NCBI RefSeq assembly: GCF_947654275.1
Contig: NZ_CANTJS010000001.1
Span: forward strand, 95,709-159,708
DNA: 64,000 bases
From: an uncultured Oscillibacter sp.
GTDB taxonomy: Bacteria > Bacillota > Clostridia > Oscillospirales > Oscillospiraceae
Direction of reading: 5' to 3'
Part shown: piece by piece, positions 35,146-44,993 of the stretch
How positions within the stretch are numbered: the first letter of the stretch is position 1
How the letters are laid out: every line of letters starts with the position of its first letter
Program-made: the position numbers and the translations under genes
The notes under the pieces: model-generated
Databases searched by the model: none
What the model was told of the DNA's origin: nothing
The model's input: the letters and a program-made list of their open reading frames with translations, nothing else

Positions 35146-36888
35146 TCAGGGCAGCCGGTACTTCTCCAGGTCCCTGTCCAGACTCTCGGTGAACTCCCCG
35201 GCGGCCTTCACATCGTGGAGATAGGCATGGCGCTCCAGGTGGTCCTCCCGCTCCTCAATGACGCAGACGGCGATGTTGGAGCAGTGGTCGGACACCCGCT
35301 CCATATTGGTCAGCAGGTCATTCAGTACAAAGCCCAGCTGAATGGTGCACTCGCCGCTCTGGAGGCGGCGGATATGCCGGGCCCGGATTTCGTCGGTGAG
35401 CTGGTCGATGGTCTCCTCCAGGGGCTCCACCGCCTTGGCCGCGCCGGGGTCATCCTCCTCAAAGCAGGTGACGGCAGCGGTCAGAATGTCCTCCAGGGCG
35501 CTTTGCAGAACCTTCAGCTCCGCTTCGGCAGGCCCGGAGAAGCTCAGGCCCTTCTCCTTCAGCTCACGGGCGGACTCCTGGATATTCAGGGCATGGTCTC
35601 CGATGCGCTCGAAATCCCCGATGGCGTGGAGCAGCCGGGAGACGGTATGAATATCCTCCATGGAAACGCCGTGCTGGGAAATCTGGACCAGATAGCCGCT
35701 AAGGCGGTCCTCATAGATGTCCAGCTTGTCTTCGTTTTCCACAATGCAGGTCTCCGCCTCCGCGCTGTAGTCCCAAAGCTGGCTCAGAGAGGCCCGCAGG
35801 CTCTCCCAGGCCAGAGCGCCCATCTCGCAGGTCATGGCGGTGCACTCGCTGACCGCCGCGCCGGGCGTCCGCATGAGCAGGGGGTCCAGGAAGGCCACCT
35901 GAGAGGTCTTGTCCTCTTCCTTGACAGCGCTCCGCGCCAGCTTTTCCAGCTGGCGGGAGAAGGGCAGCAGCAGTGCGGTGGTGAAGACGTTGAAAACCGT
36001 GTGGCACAGGGCAATGCCCACGGCCCCTACGGCGGCGTCCATAAACGTGAAACGGAACAGCAGGTCGCCGCCGCAGAACAGCAGCAGGCCCACCGCGGAG
36101 CCGATGACATTGAAGGACACATGAATCACGGAAACTCGCTTGGCCCCCCTGGACACGCCGATGGAGGAAATCAGGGCCGTGACGCAGGTGCCGATGTTCT
36201 GGCCCATGATGATGGGAATGGCCATGCCGTATGTGATGGAGCCGGTGAGGGCCAGAGCCTGCAAAATACCCACGGAGGCAGCTGAGGACTGGATGACGCC
36301 GGTGAACACCGCGCCCACAATCACCCCCAGGAAGGGGTTGTTGAAGGCCGTCAGCAGGTCCGCGAAGCCGGGCATCTCCGCCAGAGGGCTGACGGACTGC
36401 TTCATCAGCTCCATGCCGTACATCAAAATGGCGAAGCCGATGAGGATGCGGCCCACGTCCCGCCGCCTCTGCCGCTTGGAGGCCATAATCAGCAGGATGC
36501 CCGCCAGGGCGAAGAGGGGCGAGAAGTTCTCCGGCTTCAGCATGTTCAGCAGGATGCTCTCGCTCTCGATGCCGGTGAGGGACAGAATCCAGGCCGTCAG
36601 GGTGGTGCCCACGTTGGAGCCCATAATCACGCCGATGGTCTGGCCCAGCTCCATGACGCCGGAGTTCACCAGACCCACCAGCATCACCGTCACCGCCGAG
36701 GAGGACTGAATGGCAATGGTGATGCCCGCGCCCAGCAGCAGGCCCTTCATGGGGTTGGAGGTCATGCGCTTCAAAAGCCGCTCCAGACGGCCGCCGGCCA
36801 TCTTCTCCAGACTCTTGGACATGGTGGTCATGCCGTAGAGGAAAAAGGCCAGACCGCCGCAGAGGGTGAACAGGGAAAAAATATCCAT
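35146..36888 (-). CDS. Na/Pi-cotransporter family protein with PhoU-like domain
   Basis: A 580-residue protein. The membrane half (residues 1-310) has the duplicated signature QSSSAVTVMLVG and QSSAASVGIL, typical of the NptA/YjbB family of sodium-phosphate cotransporters. The C-terminal half (about 340-570) is a helical PhoU-like domain with IGDFERIGDHALNI and MERVSDHCSNIAV, the metal-cluster helices. It would move phosphate across the membrane, possibly for export or homeostasis. AAGGAG precedes the ATG. A duplicate of its last 20 codons lies at 34541. Confidence 0.9.
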   Translation of the reverse strand: MDIFSLFTLCGGLAFFLYGMTTMSKSLEKMAGGRLERLLKRMTSNPMKGLLLGAGITIAIQSSSAVTVMLVGLVNSGVMELGQTIGVIMGSNVGTTLTAWILSLTGIESESILLNMLKPENFSPLFALAGILLIMASKRQRRRDVGRILIGFAILMYGMELMKQSVSPLAEMPGFADLLTAFNNPFLGVIVGAVFTGVIQSSAASVGILQALALTGSITYGMAIPIIMGQNIGTCVTALISSIGVSRGAKRVSVIHVSFNVIGSAVGLLLFCGGDLLFRFTFMDAAVGAVGIALCHTVFNVFTTALLLPFSRQLEKLARSAVKEEDKTSQVAFLDPLLMRTPGAAVSECTAMTCEMGALAWESLRASLSQLWDYSAEAETCIVENEDKLDIYEDRLSGYLVQISQHGVSMEDIHTVSRLLHAIGDFERIGDHALNIQESARELKEKGLSFSGPAEAELKVLQSALEDILTAAVTCFEEDDPGAAKAVEPLEETIDQLTDEIRARHIRRLQSGECTIQLGFVLNDLLTNMERVSDHCSNIAVCVIEEREDHLERHAYLHDVKAAGEFTESLDRDLEKYRLP

Positions 36889-36995
36889 GGTGCGCTCCTT
36901 ACCTTTCAGGGCCCTTCCCGGACCGGTTTTTCCGCTTGTGGTTCCCGCGTTTTCCTTCGTCCGCCCCCTGGGTTTCGGCGGACGCGCTCCAGTTT

Positions 36996-37024
36996 ATTAT
37001 ATATGCCGGCGGGTTCCTGTCCAA
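36996..37024 (-). promoter_or_regulatory. Promoter of the Na/Pi cotransporter gene
   Basis: Minus strand TTGGAC (37019-37024) and TATAAT (36996-37001), spacer 17. Confidence 0.65.
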
Positions 37025-37116
37025 TCGGCGGAATGACCAAATGCAAATTTTGCGTAAATCTTTGTCTTATCTCACAAATTTTTTATCCTTATTTGGTTCT
37101 TTTGACGGTTCTGCCG

Positions 37117-38652
37117 TCAGTCCTCCCGGTCTCTCTCATCCTCTTCCGGCTTCCCCGGTTCCTCCGCCGGGTTGCAGCGTCCGTAGAGGGCGGTGAGGCT
37201 CCGGATGTCCCGGGCCAGCTCCGCCGGGGCCTGGCCGGACCTCATCCGCCAGCGCCAATTGCCGCTGCCCACGCCGGGGACGTTGAGGCGGCCTTCGCTG
37301 CCAAGACCCAGATAATCCTGCATCTGGGCCACAAACAGCTCCGCCACGCTGCCCTGACCGGCCCGTAGCAGGGCCTTTTCCATCTTCCCGGCGTCCGGGT
37401 CCTCCACGCCCAGATACTGCGCCGCAAAGGCCCGTTCCTGCTCTCCGGCCTGGCTGTACCACCCGGCGGCGGTGTCGTTGTCATGGGTGCCCGTGTAGCA
37501 GACGCAGCGGGGGGAGGCGTAATTGTGAGGCAGATAGGCGTTGTCCGGCCGGTCGAAAGCGAACTCCAGCACCTTCATCCCCGGCAGGCCGGAGGCCTCC
37601 CGCAGGGCGTGCACCCCGTCGGTGAGGATGCCCAGGTCCTCGGCAATCAGGGTCACCTGGGGGAACCAGCCGGTCAGGACGCCTAGCAGATCCATGCCGG
37701 GCCCCTTCTCCCAGGCGCCCACCTTGGCGGTGTCCGACTCCGCCGGAACCGCCCAATAGCTCTCCAGTCCCCGGAAATGGTCGATGCGGATGGCGTCAAA
37801 CAGTCTGGAGGCGCCCTCCACCCGGCGTATCCACCAGCCGAAGCCGTTGGCGCGCATGGCATCCCAGTCATAGAGGGGATTGCCCCAGAGCTGGCCGTCC
37901 TCAGAGAAATAGTCCGGCGGCACCCCCGCCACCTTGGAGGGCCGCCCCTCCTCGTCCAGCAGGAATTCCCGCCGCTCGCTCCACACGTCGGCGGAATCCA
38001 GAGAGACGTAAATGGGCAGGTCGCCAATCAGGCCCAGGCCCAGGCCGTTGATATAGCTCTTCAAATCCTCCCACTGGGTGAAAAACCAGTGCTGCACGCA
38101 GGTCTGAAAAGCCACCTCCTCCGCCAACTCCGCCCGCCAGTGCTCCACGGCGGCGGGCTCGTGGCGGCGCAAAGCCGCGTCCGGCCAGTCAAACCAGGCG
38201 GCATTGTTGAAATGCTTCTTCACAGCCCGATACAGCGCGTATTCCCTGACCCAGGGATTCCGCTCTGTAAAGGCCCGGGCGGCCTCCGCCGTCTCGCCGC
38301 TGACCCGCTGAAAGGCCTTCCGCAACAGCTCGCCCCGGCTCTCGTGAATGGCGGCGTAGTCAACCCGGTCCCCCTCCGGGACCCGGGCGGAGGCCAGCTC
38401 CTCATCCGTCAGCAGCCCGTCCTTGGCCAGAAGCTCCAAATCAATGAAATACGGGTTTCCGGCAAACGTGGACTCGCTGGCATAGGGGGAGTCCCCGGCC
38501 CCGGCGGGGCCCACGGGGAGAATCTGCCACCAGGCCTGACCGGCGTCGTGCAGAAAGTTGGCGAAGGCCCGGGCCTCCGCCCCCAGAGAGCCGATGCCAT
38601 AGGCCGAGGGCAGGGAAAAAATGGGCAGCAAAATACCTGCGGAACGCTTCAT
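37117..38652 (-). CDS. malQ: 4-alpha-glucanotransferase
   Basis: A GH77 amylomaltase of 511 residues that transfers maltodextrin segments in glycogen/maltose metabolism. The opening MKRSAGILLPIFSLPSAYGIGSLG is typical. The nucleophile Asp lies in RIDHFRGLESYW, the acid/base Glu in LIAEDLG, and the third carboxylate in YTGTHDNDTAAGW. The ATG at 38652 is favoured since GGAGGT is then about 9 bp away; ATG 38658 two codons earlier would be only 3-4 bp from it. No other glycogen genes are nearby. Confidence 0.93.
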   Translation of the reverse strand: MKRSAGILLPIFSLPSAYGIGSLGAEARAFANFLHDAGQAWWQILPVGPAGAGDSPYASESTFAGNPYFIDLELLAKDGLLTDEELASARVPEGDRVDYAAIHESRGELLRKAFQRVSGETAEAARAFTERNPWVREYALYRAVKKHFNNAAWFDWPDAALRRHEPAAVEHWRAELAEEVAFQTCVQHWFFTQWEDLKSYINGLGLGLIGDLPIYVSLDSADVWSERREFLLDEEGRPSKVAGVPPDYFSEDGQLWGNPLYDWDAMRANGFGWWIRRVEGASRLFDAIRIDHFRGLESYWAVPAESDTAKVGAWEKGPGMDLLGVLTGWFPQVTLIAEDLGILTDGVHALREASGLPGMKVLEFAFDRPDNAYLPHNYASPRCVCYTGTHDNDTAAGWYSQAGEQERAFAAQYLGVEDPDAGKMEKALLRAGQGSVAELFVAQMQDYLGLGSEGRLNVPGVGSGNWRWRMRSGQAPAELARDIRSLTALYGRCNPAEEPGKPEEDERDRED

Positions 38653-38806
38653 ACTCATTCAACCTCCATGGATGTAAGCCCGCCCGGCGGCACGCCGGAA
38701 GCGCGGCGGCTTTCCGGCGGCCATGGGAAGGCTGCTGGTTTTTATTGTACGGGGCCCGCCGCCGGATGTCAAGAAGAGACGGGAAGAAAAGGGCGGCAAA
38801 CAGGAA

Positions 38807-38828
38807 AGGGACCCCTGACGGGGTCCCT
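38807..38828. terminator. Terminator of the SLH/CAP gene
   Basis: AGGGACCCC (38807-38815) pairs with GGGGTCCCT (38820-38828), loop TGAC; TTTCCTGTTT follows on the minus strand. Confidence 0.6.
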
Positions 38829-38839
38829 CCCGGGCTTTT

Positions 38840-41497
38840 TCAGCTGTTGGACGCGTTTCGGTAGAGATAGGTCACGATATCGGACCGGGGGCACTGGGCC
38901 CGGGGGTTCAGCCCGGAGCCGCCGTTATTCAGCAGCCCCTTGGACTGGGCCCAGCCCACCGCGCCGGTGAAGTACTGGTTGGGGTACTGGCTTGCCAGAG
39001 AGCTGGAGCCGCCGGCCGCCGGCTGGCCGTTGGCCCGCCACAGGAAGGTGAGGACGTGGCCGTTGGTGCAGGTGCCGCCGGGGTTGAAGGTGGTGGCTGT
39101 GGTGCCGGTGGTAATACCGTTCTCCTGGGCCCAGAGAATGGCCTTGTAGAAGGGACTGGAGCTCTTCACGTCGGTGAAGGGGTTGCTCTGGGTCCGGGGC
39201 TCGGGGCAGCCCTTGGCCCGCCAGAGGAACGTCACCACCTGGCCCCGGGTGCATGTGGAATTGGGCTGGAACTGGGTTTCCGTCACGCCGGTGGTGACGT
39301 TGTTCCCCAGGGCCCAGAGCACCGCGTCCTTATAGTAGGCGCTTTCCGGCACGTCGGTGAAGGGGTTGCCGCTGGCCACGGAGTCGGGCAGCTGGGGAAT
39401 CTGATTTGGCTGCTGGCCCTGGGGGATGCCGGTGTCCTCCAGGCCGGTATTGAAAAAGTCCACCTGGAAGTTGAGAGAGGTAGGAGTACCGTCCCGAAGC
39501 TTCAGCCCGTCGATGCGGACGGAGTAGGTCCCGTCGTAGACGCTGATGCCGTCAGGCCGGAAGATGAGGCCATAGCCCACTCCGCCGTAACCGCTGATGT
39601 AGTTGAAATATTTTCCGGAATGGGCGGCGGTGTAGCGTTCGCTGCCCCGGAAGGTCCAGGTTTTGCCGTCTCCTGTGAGGGTAATGGTGAGACTGCTGAC
39701 GGCAGGGGCGGCGTAAACAGAGGGATTCAGATGCACGCTCCAGGCGTAGTCTTTACCGAAGATGTCGCTGGGGAAGCTGCCGGAGGCGGGCCAGGCGATA
39801 TAGTCAAAGCTGCATCCCTGTCCGCTCTGGTCGTGAGCCATCTCCATGGAATAAGCGCCGGCCATGCCAAAGCCCACCTTGCCCATCTTGGGATTGAGCT
39901 GCCAGGTTCGGTGGCCCACCCGGCTGATATTGCTGGCGTCGCTGTCATCCATGTAGCCGTCCACAGAGCCCACCAGGGAATAGCCGCAGGCGATATTGCT
40001 GGAGCTGGCGGCAGCCCGGCCCTTCTGGTAAAATCCCTTGTCCATCCCCGCCGGCTGGCTGGGATAGTGGGTCAGCTCATTCAGGGCGGCGTTGACCACC
40101 GCGCCGTATTGGGCGCTTTCACACATGCTGGCGTCCAGGGTGACAGAGGGCAGACCCGCGATGCGCCGCATGGCGTTCAGCCGGGCGGCGGCCTCTTGAA
40201 GCAGACTGTCCGTAACCTTGCCGATGGCGTAGGGAGCCTTATAGGAAGGCTCCACGTCATATTCCTTGTCGTAAATGCTGCTGCCCCGCAAAGGCGCGTT
40301 TTTCAGCAGCTGAGTAATTTCCGCCTGGCTGAGCTTGGGCATCTCCGTGCTTCCGCTGCCATCATGGAGCTTCCGGGGAATGTCGGAAAGGGTCTCTTCC
40401 TGGCCGCAGACAGAACAGACCTGATAGATCCTTCCGGCAGAAGAGGTGGTGGCAGGAATGGTCTTTTTCTCCCAGCTGTGCGCAAGCATGGGAATCGTCC
40501 GCAAGGTTTCTTCCGCACCGCAGTCAGGACAGCTTCGGGTAGCCTTGCCCTCGGCGGTGCAGGTGGCAGGAACGGTCTCATATTTCCATCCGTGATCGCT
40601 CTTGGGGAGCGTCCGGATGCTCTCCTCTGCGCCGCAGGCGGAGCAGCTCCGGTAATAGCGGCCTTCTTTGGTACAAGTCGCCTGTTCCGTCAGATATTTC
40701 CAGGTATGCCGGCCATTGGCGCAGGGGGTGCCGGGTGTAACCGGCGGCTGCGTAACAGGAGGCTCCGGTGTGACGGGGTTGGTGGTTCCTCCAGGGTTCG
40801 TGGTCTCACCGGGGTTGGTGGTGGACCCGCCAGGGTTGGTGGTCTCACCGGGATTCGTGGTGGAGCCGCCGGGGTTTGTAGTGGAGCCACCGGGGTTCGT
40901 GGTGGAACCGCCGGGGTTGGTGGTGGAACCGCCGGGCCTGGTCGAAGTAGACCCGCTTCCGGAGGAGCCGGGTATCCGGAAGGTGCTGCCCGGCTGCGCC
41001 ATGCCGTTTTCATCCAGCGGAGGCACATCCTCCATCATCTTAAACTTACAGGTCTGGCAGACCCACTCCTTGTGCCCCTCGTTGTCCTTTCGGGCAAACA
41101 TATTGCCCATGAGCTTAAAGTTGTGGGTGTGGCCGTCCTCGCCAACGAGATAGCTGGAGTCGATGTCCAGACCGGGCCGGGTCTGAGGGGGCCGGGCGTC
41201 GTCGTTGCAGCGGGAGCAGACGCCGTCCTTGTTGGGGCCGTAGTCGTGGCCCAGGGAGCGGCCGCCGTTTTCCAGTTCATCATAGGCGCCCACCCCGGTG
41301 CCCCAGCTGCCGCACTGGGGACAGACTATATACATATAGCCGTTGTCAATGCAGGTGGGCTGGACCGGCGTGTACTCCATGATCGTACCGCATTTGGGGC
41401 ACGCGCTTTTATGCTCGTAAGCCCCTGCCCCAGGTATGGCGGACACCATCAGCACCAGCGCGCACAGCGCCGCCGTCCATCGTTTCAGTCGTCTCAT
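38840..41497 (-). CDS. Secreted SLH-domain protein with CAP-like domain and zinc-knuckle repeats
   Basis: An 885-residue surface protein. It has a signal peptide (1-26), then Cys-pair segments CPKCG, CPQCG and CSRCN. A low-complexity linker of GGSTTNP/GETTNP repeats spans about residues 190-240. Three related repeats follow, each with CTxEGxxxRSCxxCGxEE-like sequence (about 262-375). A CAP/SCP-like domain (about 410-560) holds NAMRRIAGLPSVTLD and ASSSNIACGY. Three S-layer homology repeats (about 715-885, NPFTDVPESAYYKDAVLWAL) end the protein. SLH repeats bind pyruvylated wall polymers. The combination suggests a wall-anchored, perhaps zinc-stabilised adhesin; its role is unknown. Confidence 0.85.
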   Translation of the reverse strand: MRRLKRWTAALCALVLMVSAIPGAGAYEHKSACPKCGTIMEYTPVQPTCIDNGYMYIVCPQCGSWGTGVGAYDELENGGRSLGHDYGPNKDGVCSRCNDDARPPQTRPGLDIDSSYLVGEDGHTHNFKLMGNMFARKDNEGHKEWVCQTCKFKMMEDVPPLDENGMAQPGSTFRIPGSSGSGSTSTRPGGSTTNPGGSTTNPGGSTTNPGGSTTNPGETTNPGGSTTNPGETTNPGGTTNPVTPEPPVTQPPVTPGTPCANGRHTWKYLTEQATCTKEGRYYRSCSACGAEESIRTLPKSDHGWKYETVPATCTAEGKATRSCPDCGAEETLRTIPMLAHSWEKKTIPATTSSAGRIYQVCSVCGQEETLSDIPRKLHDGSGSTEMPKLSQAEITQLLKNAPLRGSSIYDKEYDVEPSYKAPYAIGKVTDSLLQEAAARLNAMRRIAGLPSVTLDASMCESAQYGAVVNAALNELTHYPSQPAGMDKGFYQKGRAAASSSNIACGYSLVGSVDGYMDDSDASNISRVGHRTWQLNPKMGKVGFGMAGAYSMEMAHDQSGQGCSFDYIAWPASGSFPSDIFGKDYAWSVHLNPSVYAAPAVSSLTITLTGDGKTWTFRGSERYTAAHSGKYFNYISGYGGVGYGLIFRPDGISVYDGTYSVRIDGLKLRDGTPTSLNFQVDFFNTGLEDTGIPQGQQPNQIPQLPDSVASGNPFTDVPESAYYKDAVLWALGNNVTTGVTETQFQPNSTCTRGQVVTFLWRAKGCPEPRTQSNPFTDVKSSSPFYKAILWAQENGITTGTTATTFNPGGTCTNGHVLTFLWRANGQPAAGGSSSLASQYPNQYFTGAVGWAQSKGLLNNGGSGLNPRAQCPRSDIVTYLYRNASNS
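40775..40945. repeat. Coding tandem repeat (GGSTTNP units)
   Basis: About seven 15-21-bp units inside the SLH gene encode GGSTTNP or GETTNP. In-frame units allow length variation of the linker. Confidence 0.8.
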
Positions 41498-41699
41498 TCT
41501 TCAAGATCCTCCTTTTTATATTCGGGCCTGAATTTGCCCTCTATAAATAAGTGCGTTTGAAAAACGCCGAGGTTTTATTTTTTCGGAAAAAATTTTTGGA
41601 TTTTTGAAAAAACCAGCAAAGCGCACAAAATAGATCGCCGTTTTTTGTGCAGAATTCCACAGTCCGGCGGCTCCGGAACCGCCCGGCGGTCCCTGCCTC

Positions 41700-42890
41700 C
41701 TAGCGCATGAGGTAGCCGTGGGCGGTGAGCTCCCGGCAGAGATTTTCCACGTGCCTCTGGTCCCGGGTCTCCAGCACCAGGGTCACGATACAGGCCGCCA
41801 CGTCGGTTTCCTTGTCCTCCCGGTTGTGGCTGACGCTGATGATATTGGCCCCGCTGTCCGACACCACCTGAAGCATTTGCAGGAGGCTCCCCGGTTTGTC
41901 CGCCACCTTGGTGGTGAGCTCCACCAGACGGCCCGCCTTGGAAAGGCCCTTTGTGATGACCCGGGACAGCGTCGTCACGTCCACATTGCCGCCGGAGACC
42001 ACGCAGACGGTTTTCCGCCCCTCGGTGGGCACCTCACCGAACATGCAGGCGGCCACAGGCGTAGCCCCGGCCCCCTCGGCCACGGTCTTCTGCTCCTCCA
42101 TCAGGGCCAGAATGGCAGAGGCAATCTCATCCTCGGACACGGTGACCACCTCGTCCACGTACTTCCGGCACAGCTCAAAGGTCAGGTCCCCCGGCCGCTT
42201 CACGGCGATGCCGTCGGCAATGGTGGACACGCCGGACAGCTCCGCGGGCCGCCCCTCCTGGAGAGAGAGGTACATAGAGGGGGCCCCGGCGGCCTGGACG
42301 CCCACCACCCGGCAGTCCGGCTTCAGGTGCTTGATGGCAAAGGCCACGCCGGCGATGAGGCCGCCGCCGCCGATGGGCACCACCACCTGATCCACCTCCG
42401 GCAGCTGCTCCAGAATCTCCAGGCCGATGGTGCCCTGCCCGGCGATGACCAGGGGATCGTTGAAGGGATGGGCAAAGGTATAGCCCTCCTCTGCCACCAG
42501 ACGTTCCGCCTCCCGGGCGGCGTCGTCATAGACGCCGGGGACCAGAACCACCTCCGCGCCGTAGCCCTTGGTGGCCTCCACCTTGCTGATGGGCGCGCCG
42601 GCGGGCATACAGATGACGGAACGGATGCCCAGCTTCGACGCGGACAGGGCAATCCCCTGGGCGTGGTTCCCGGCGGAGCAGGCAACGACGCCCCGCCCGG
42701 CCTCCTCCGGCGTCAGGGAACGAATCTTGTTATAGGCCCCCCGGAGCTTGAAGGCCCCGGTGAGCTGGAGATTTTCCGCCTTGATGTAAACGCCCTTCCC
42801 CAGCCTGGGGGCCGGGTCCAGGGGGGTCCGCCGGGCAATGCCGGACAGGGCCTGCTGCGCGTCCCAGATCATATTCAGTGTCAGCGTCAT
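41700..42890 (-). CDS. ilvA: Threonine ammonia-lyase with ACT domain
   Basis: A 396-residue PLP enzyme that converts threonine to 2-oxobutanoate and ammonia. The PLP lysine is in GAFKLRGAYN and the phosphate-binding loop is VVPIGGGGLIAG. An ACT regulatory domain occupies about residues 325-396 (ELTTKVADKPGSLLQML). The short form with a single ACT domain fits the TdcB-like/ilvA_1Cterm subgroup, which can be catabolic or biosynthetic. AAAGGAG precedes the start. It follows the symporter gene by 55 bp on the same strand, so the pair may import and degrade a hydroxy-amino acid. Confidence 0.9.
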   Translation of the reverse strand: MTLTLNMIWDAQQALSGIARRTPLDPAPRLGKGVYIKAENLQLTGAFKLRGAYNKIRSLTPEEAGRGVVACSAGNHAQGIALSASKLGIRSVICMPAGAPISKVEATKGYGAEVVLVPGVYDDAAREAERLVAEEGYTFAHPFNDPLVIAGQGTIGLEILEQLPEVDQVVVPIGGGGLIAGVAFAIKHLKPDCRVVGVQAAGAPSMYLSLQEGRPAELSGVSTIADGIAVKRPGDLTFELCRKYVDEVVTVSEDEIASAILALMEEQKTVAEGAGATPVAACMFGEVPTEGRKTVCVVSGGNVDVTTLSRVITKGLSKAGRLVELTTKVADKPGSLLQMLQVVSDSGANIISVSHNREDKETDVAACIVTLVLETRDQRHVENLCRELTAHGYLMR

Positions 42891-42945
42891 GATAAACCGC
42901 TCCTTTCGCGGGGCCCGGCCCCGGGTGAAATGACTCGCTCCGCCC

Positions 42946-44406
42946 TCAGCCCTCCTGCTTCTTCACGGTCAGGAAGACGGAGGGATGTGTTTTGCAGGTT
43001 GCCAGACTCACCGACACCAGGGCGATGCCGCAGGCGACGGTCCCGGGGACGGCGGAGCCCAGCCCCAGAGGCTCGCCCATCAGCTTCCAGCCGACGCAGA
43101 CCGCGAAGCCCGCCGCCATGCCGGCGATGACGCCGGGGGCGGTGGCCTTTTTCCAGTACAGCGCCGCGAAGGCCGGCAGTCCGGCGGCGGCGGCGTAGAA
43201 GCTCCAGGCAAACATAAGGATATTATAGGCGTTCTTGATGTAAAGCGCAATGACCAATGCGCCCAGGGGCAGAATGATGGAGAAGATTCTGGAGAGGAAA
43301 ATCTCCGTTTTGTCCTTCATCTCCGGGAAGAAGGTCTTGCCGATGTCGTGGACGCAGGTCTGGACGGACACCAGCAGATAGCTGTCCGCCGTGGACATGA
43401 TGACGGACAGAATGCCCGCCAACGCCAGACCCGTCAGGCCCACAGGCAGCACATGGATAGCCAGGGCGGGCACCACCGCGTCGGTATTGCCGTACCGGGC
43501 CAGAACATCGTCACCGATAATCTGGTGGGCCGCCACGCCCATGAAGTACACCAGGGCAATGGTGACGCCGTAGACCGCCGTGCCCAGGAACATGCCCTTC
43601 TTGGCGGCCCCCCGGTTTTTGGCGGCAAAAGCCCGCTGCCACATCTCCGCGCCGGCCATGGTGAAGACCAGATAGGTCACCACATCCCCCAGAATCTTGC
43701 CGTCCAGATAGGGCCGGGCAAGGGCCGGGTCCAGATTGGCGGCGAAGACGGAGAAACCGCCGATGCTTCTCAGGGACGCCGCGGGAATCAGGATATACAC
43801 GAACAGAATCAGCATGTAAAACTGAAGCACGTCGGTGTAGACCACGCCGAAGAGACCGCTGGAAGCGGTGTAGACCATAAAGATGACGCAGGCAATCAGG
43901 GCCCCCGCCTCATAGGACAGTCCCACCTGGCCCCCCAGCATGTTGATGATGGTGGCGGTGGCCGTCACCTGGGAGGCGACGGTGCCCATCATGGTAAAGG
44001 CCACCATGGCCGCCAGGAACACCTTGGCGGTCCTCCCGAACCGGCGGGAGAACAGGTCCGGGATGGAGGTCACGTCGTGCTGCATGCCGATGTCGGAAAT
44101 GCGGCCCGAGACGCCCGAAAAAATAAACATCCCCAGCAGATAGGGGATCGCGGTCATCACCGCCTTGAAGCCGCTGGAATAGGCGACGCCCGCCCGGCCC
44201 ATCAGGCCGCTGCCGCCGATGATGGTGGCGCAGACGGTGGCCATCATCACCAGGGGCCCCAGAGACCGGCCCGCCACGTAGTAATCGCCCACATTTTTGA
44301 TGCGCCTGACAAAGTAGACGCCCACCGCCACCATGGAAACCAGATAGGCCCCGATAATCATCAGGTCCAGTACGCTCAGCTCACTGTGATTGATCAATTG
44401 AATCAT
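42946..44406 (-). CDS. Sodium:solute symporter family protein
   Basis: An SSS-family (TC 2.A.21) transporter of about 486 residues with some 13 spans. VGVYFVRRIKNVGDYYVAGRSLGP near the N-terminus and GLALAGILSVIMSTADSYLL (sodium-site region, about residue 335-355) are family hallmarks. The ATG at 44406 is only a few bases from AAAGGA; the TTG three codons later (44397) has a better 8-nt distance. The downstream gene is threonine ammonia-lyase, so an amino-acid substrate such as threonine or serine is possible, but unproven. Confidence 0.85.
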   Translation of the reverse strand: MIQLINHSELSVLDLMIIGAYLVSMVAVGVYFVRRIKNVGDYYVAGRSLGPLVMMATVCATIIGGSGLMGRAGVAYSSGFKAVMTAIPYLLGMFIFSGVSGRISDIGMQHDVTSIPDLFSRRFGRTAKVFLAAMVAFTMMGTVASQVTATATIINMLGGQVGLSYEAGALIACVIFMVYTASSGLFGVVYTDVLQFYMLILFVYILIPAASLRSIGGFSVFAANLDPALARPYLDGKILGDVVTYLVFTMAGAEMWQRAFAAKNRGAAKKGMFLGTAVYGVTIALVYFMGVAAHQIIGDDVLARYGNTDAVVPALAIHVLPVGLTGLALAGILSVIMSTADSYLLVSVQTCVHDIGKTFFPEMKDKTEIFLSRIFSIILPLGALVIALYIKNAYNILMFAWSFYAAAAGLPAFAALYWKKATAPGVIAGMAAGFAVCVGWKLMGEPLGLGSAVPGTVACGIALVSVSLATCKTHPSVFLTVKKQEG

Positions 44407-44540
44407 CCTTTCCTGTTTTGGATTCAGCCGCCGGTCACGGCGGCCGCCTGTGTTCCATCCGCTCCCCCGCATCCGGGGGCTCGCGGAACGGCTGGTTGGA
44501 CCCAAGACCGCAGAGCGGGGAAGCATCGTCCTGCCTGATA

Positions 44541-44610
44541 TAGTCAGCACAGTTGAAAATCGGCAGATACCGATTTTCAAACAGCGGCGGAGCCGCTGAC
44601 GGGTAAGGTA
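44541..44610. repeat. Dispersed hairpin repeat, copy B
   Basis: Inverted arms GAAAATCGG (44555-44563) and CCGATTTTC (44570-44578) with flanks matching copy A at 24226-24306 in reverse orientation. Confidence 0.75.
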
Positions 44611-44993
44611 AAAACCCGATGTGCTTACTATGAAGTCCTCCGCAAGGCCGTTTTGCGGCCTGGGCGGCGAATCATCGCCGTACTTGTTGAAAAGAAGCAA
44701 ATGCTTCTTTTCGGCTGCGGTGACGATAACGCCTGCGAAAAACTGCAAAAAGCGGACCGGCGCCCTCCCCCGGGCCGGTCCGCATCATCAGGCACTTCCA
44801 CACAAGTTCCGCTGTTTTTTTGCCGGAGGCGCCAGGCGGGACAGCACGCCGCGGTCCTCCGAAATTGTGTTCTCGCAAAGATTATACCATAAAAAGGGAG
44901 CCCTGTCGAGAGGAATTCCCCAAAAAATATTGAAAGCCGCATTATTTTCCGTCAAAACCGACGAATCCCCTGGGAAACCGGCTCTAAACGGCG

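Noticed and set aside
40775..40945. CRISPR-like repeat array
   Set aside because: Units are short, contiguous and in frame, encoding the GGSTTNP linker; there are no spacers.
44407..44748. Upstream extension of the sodium symporter reading frame
   Set aside because: The extension runs through the dispersed hairpin repeat and contains no family sequence; symporter homology begins at about 44400 with a ribosome site there.
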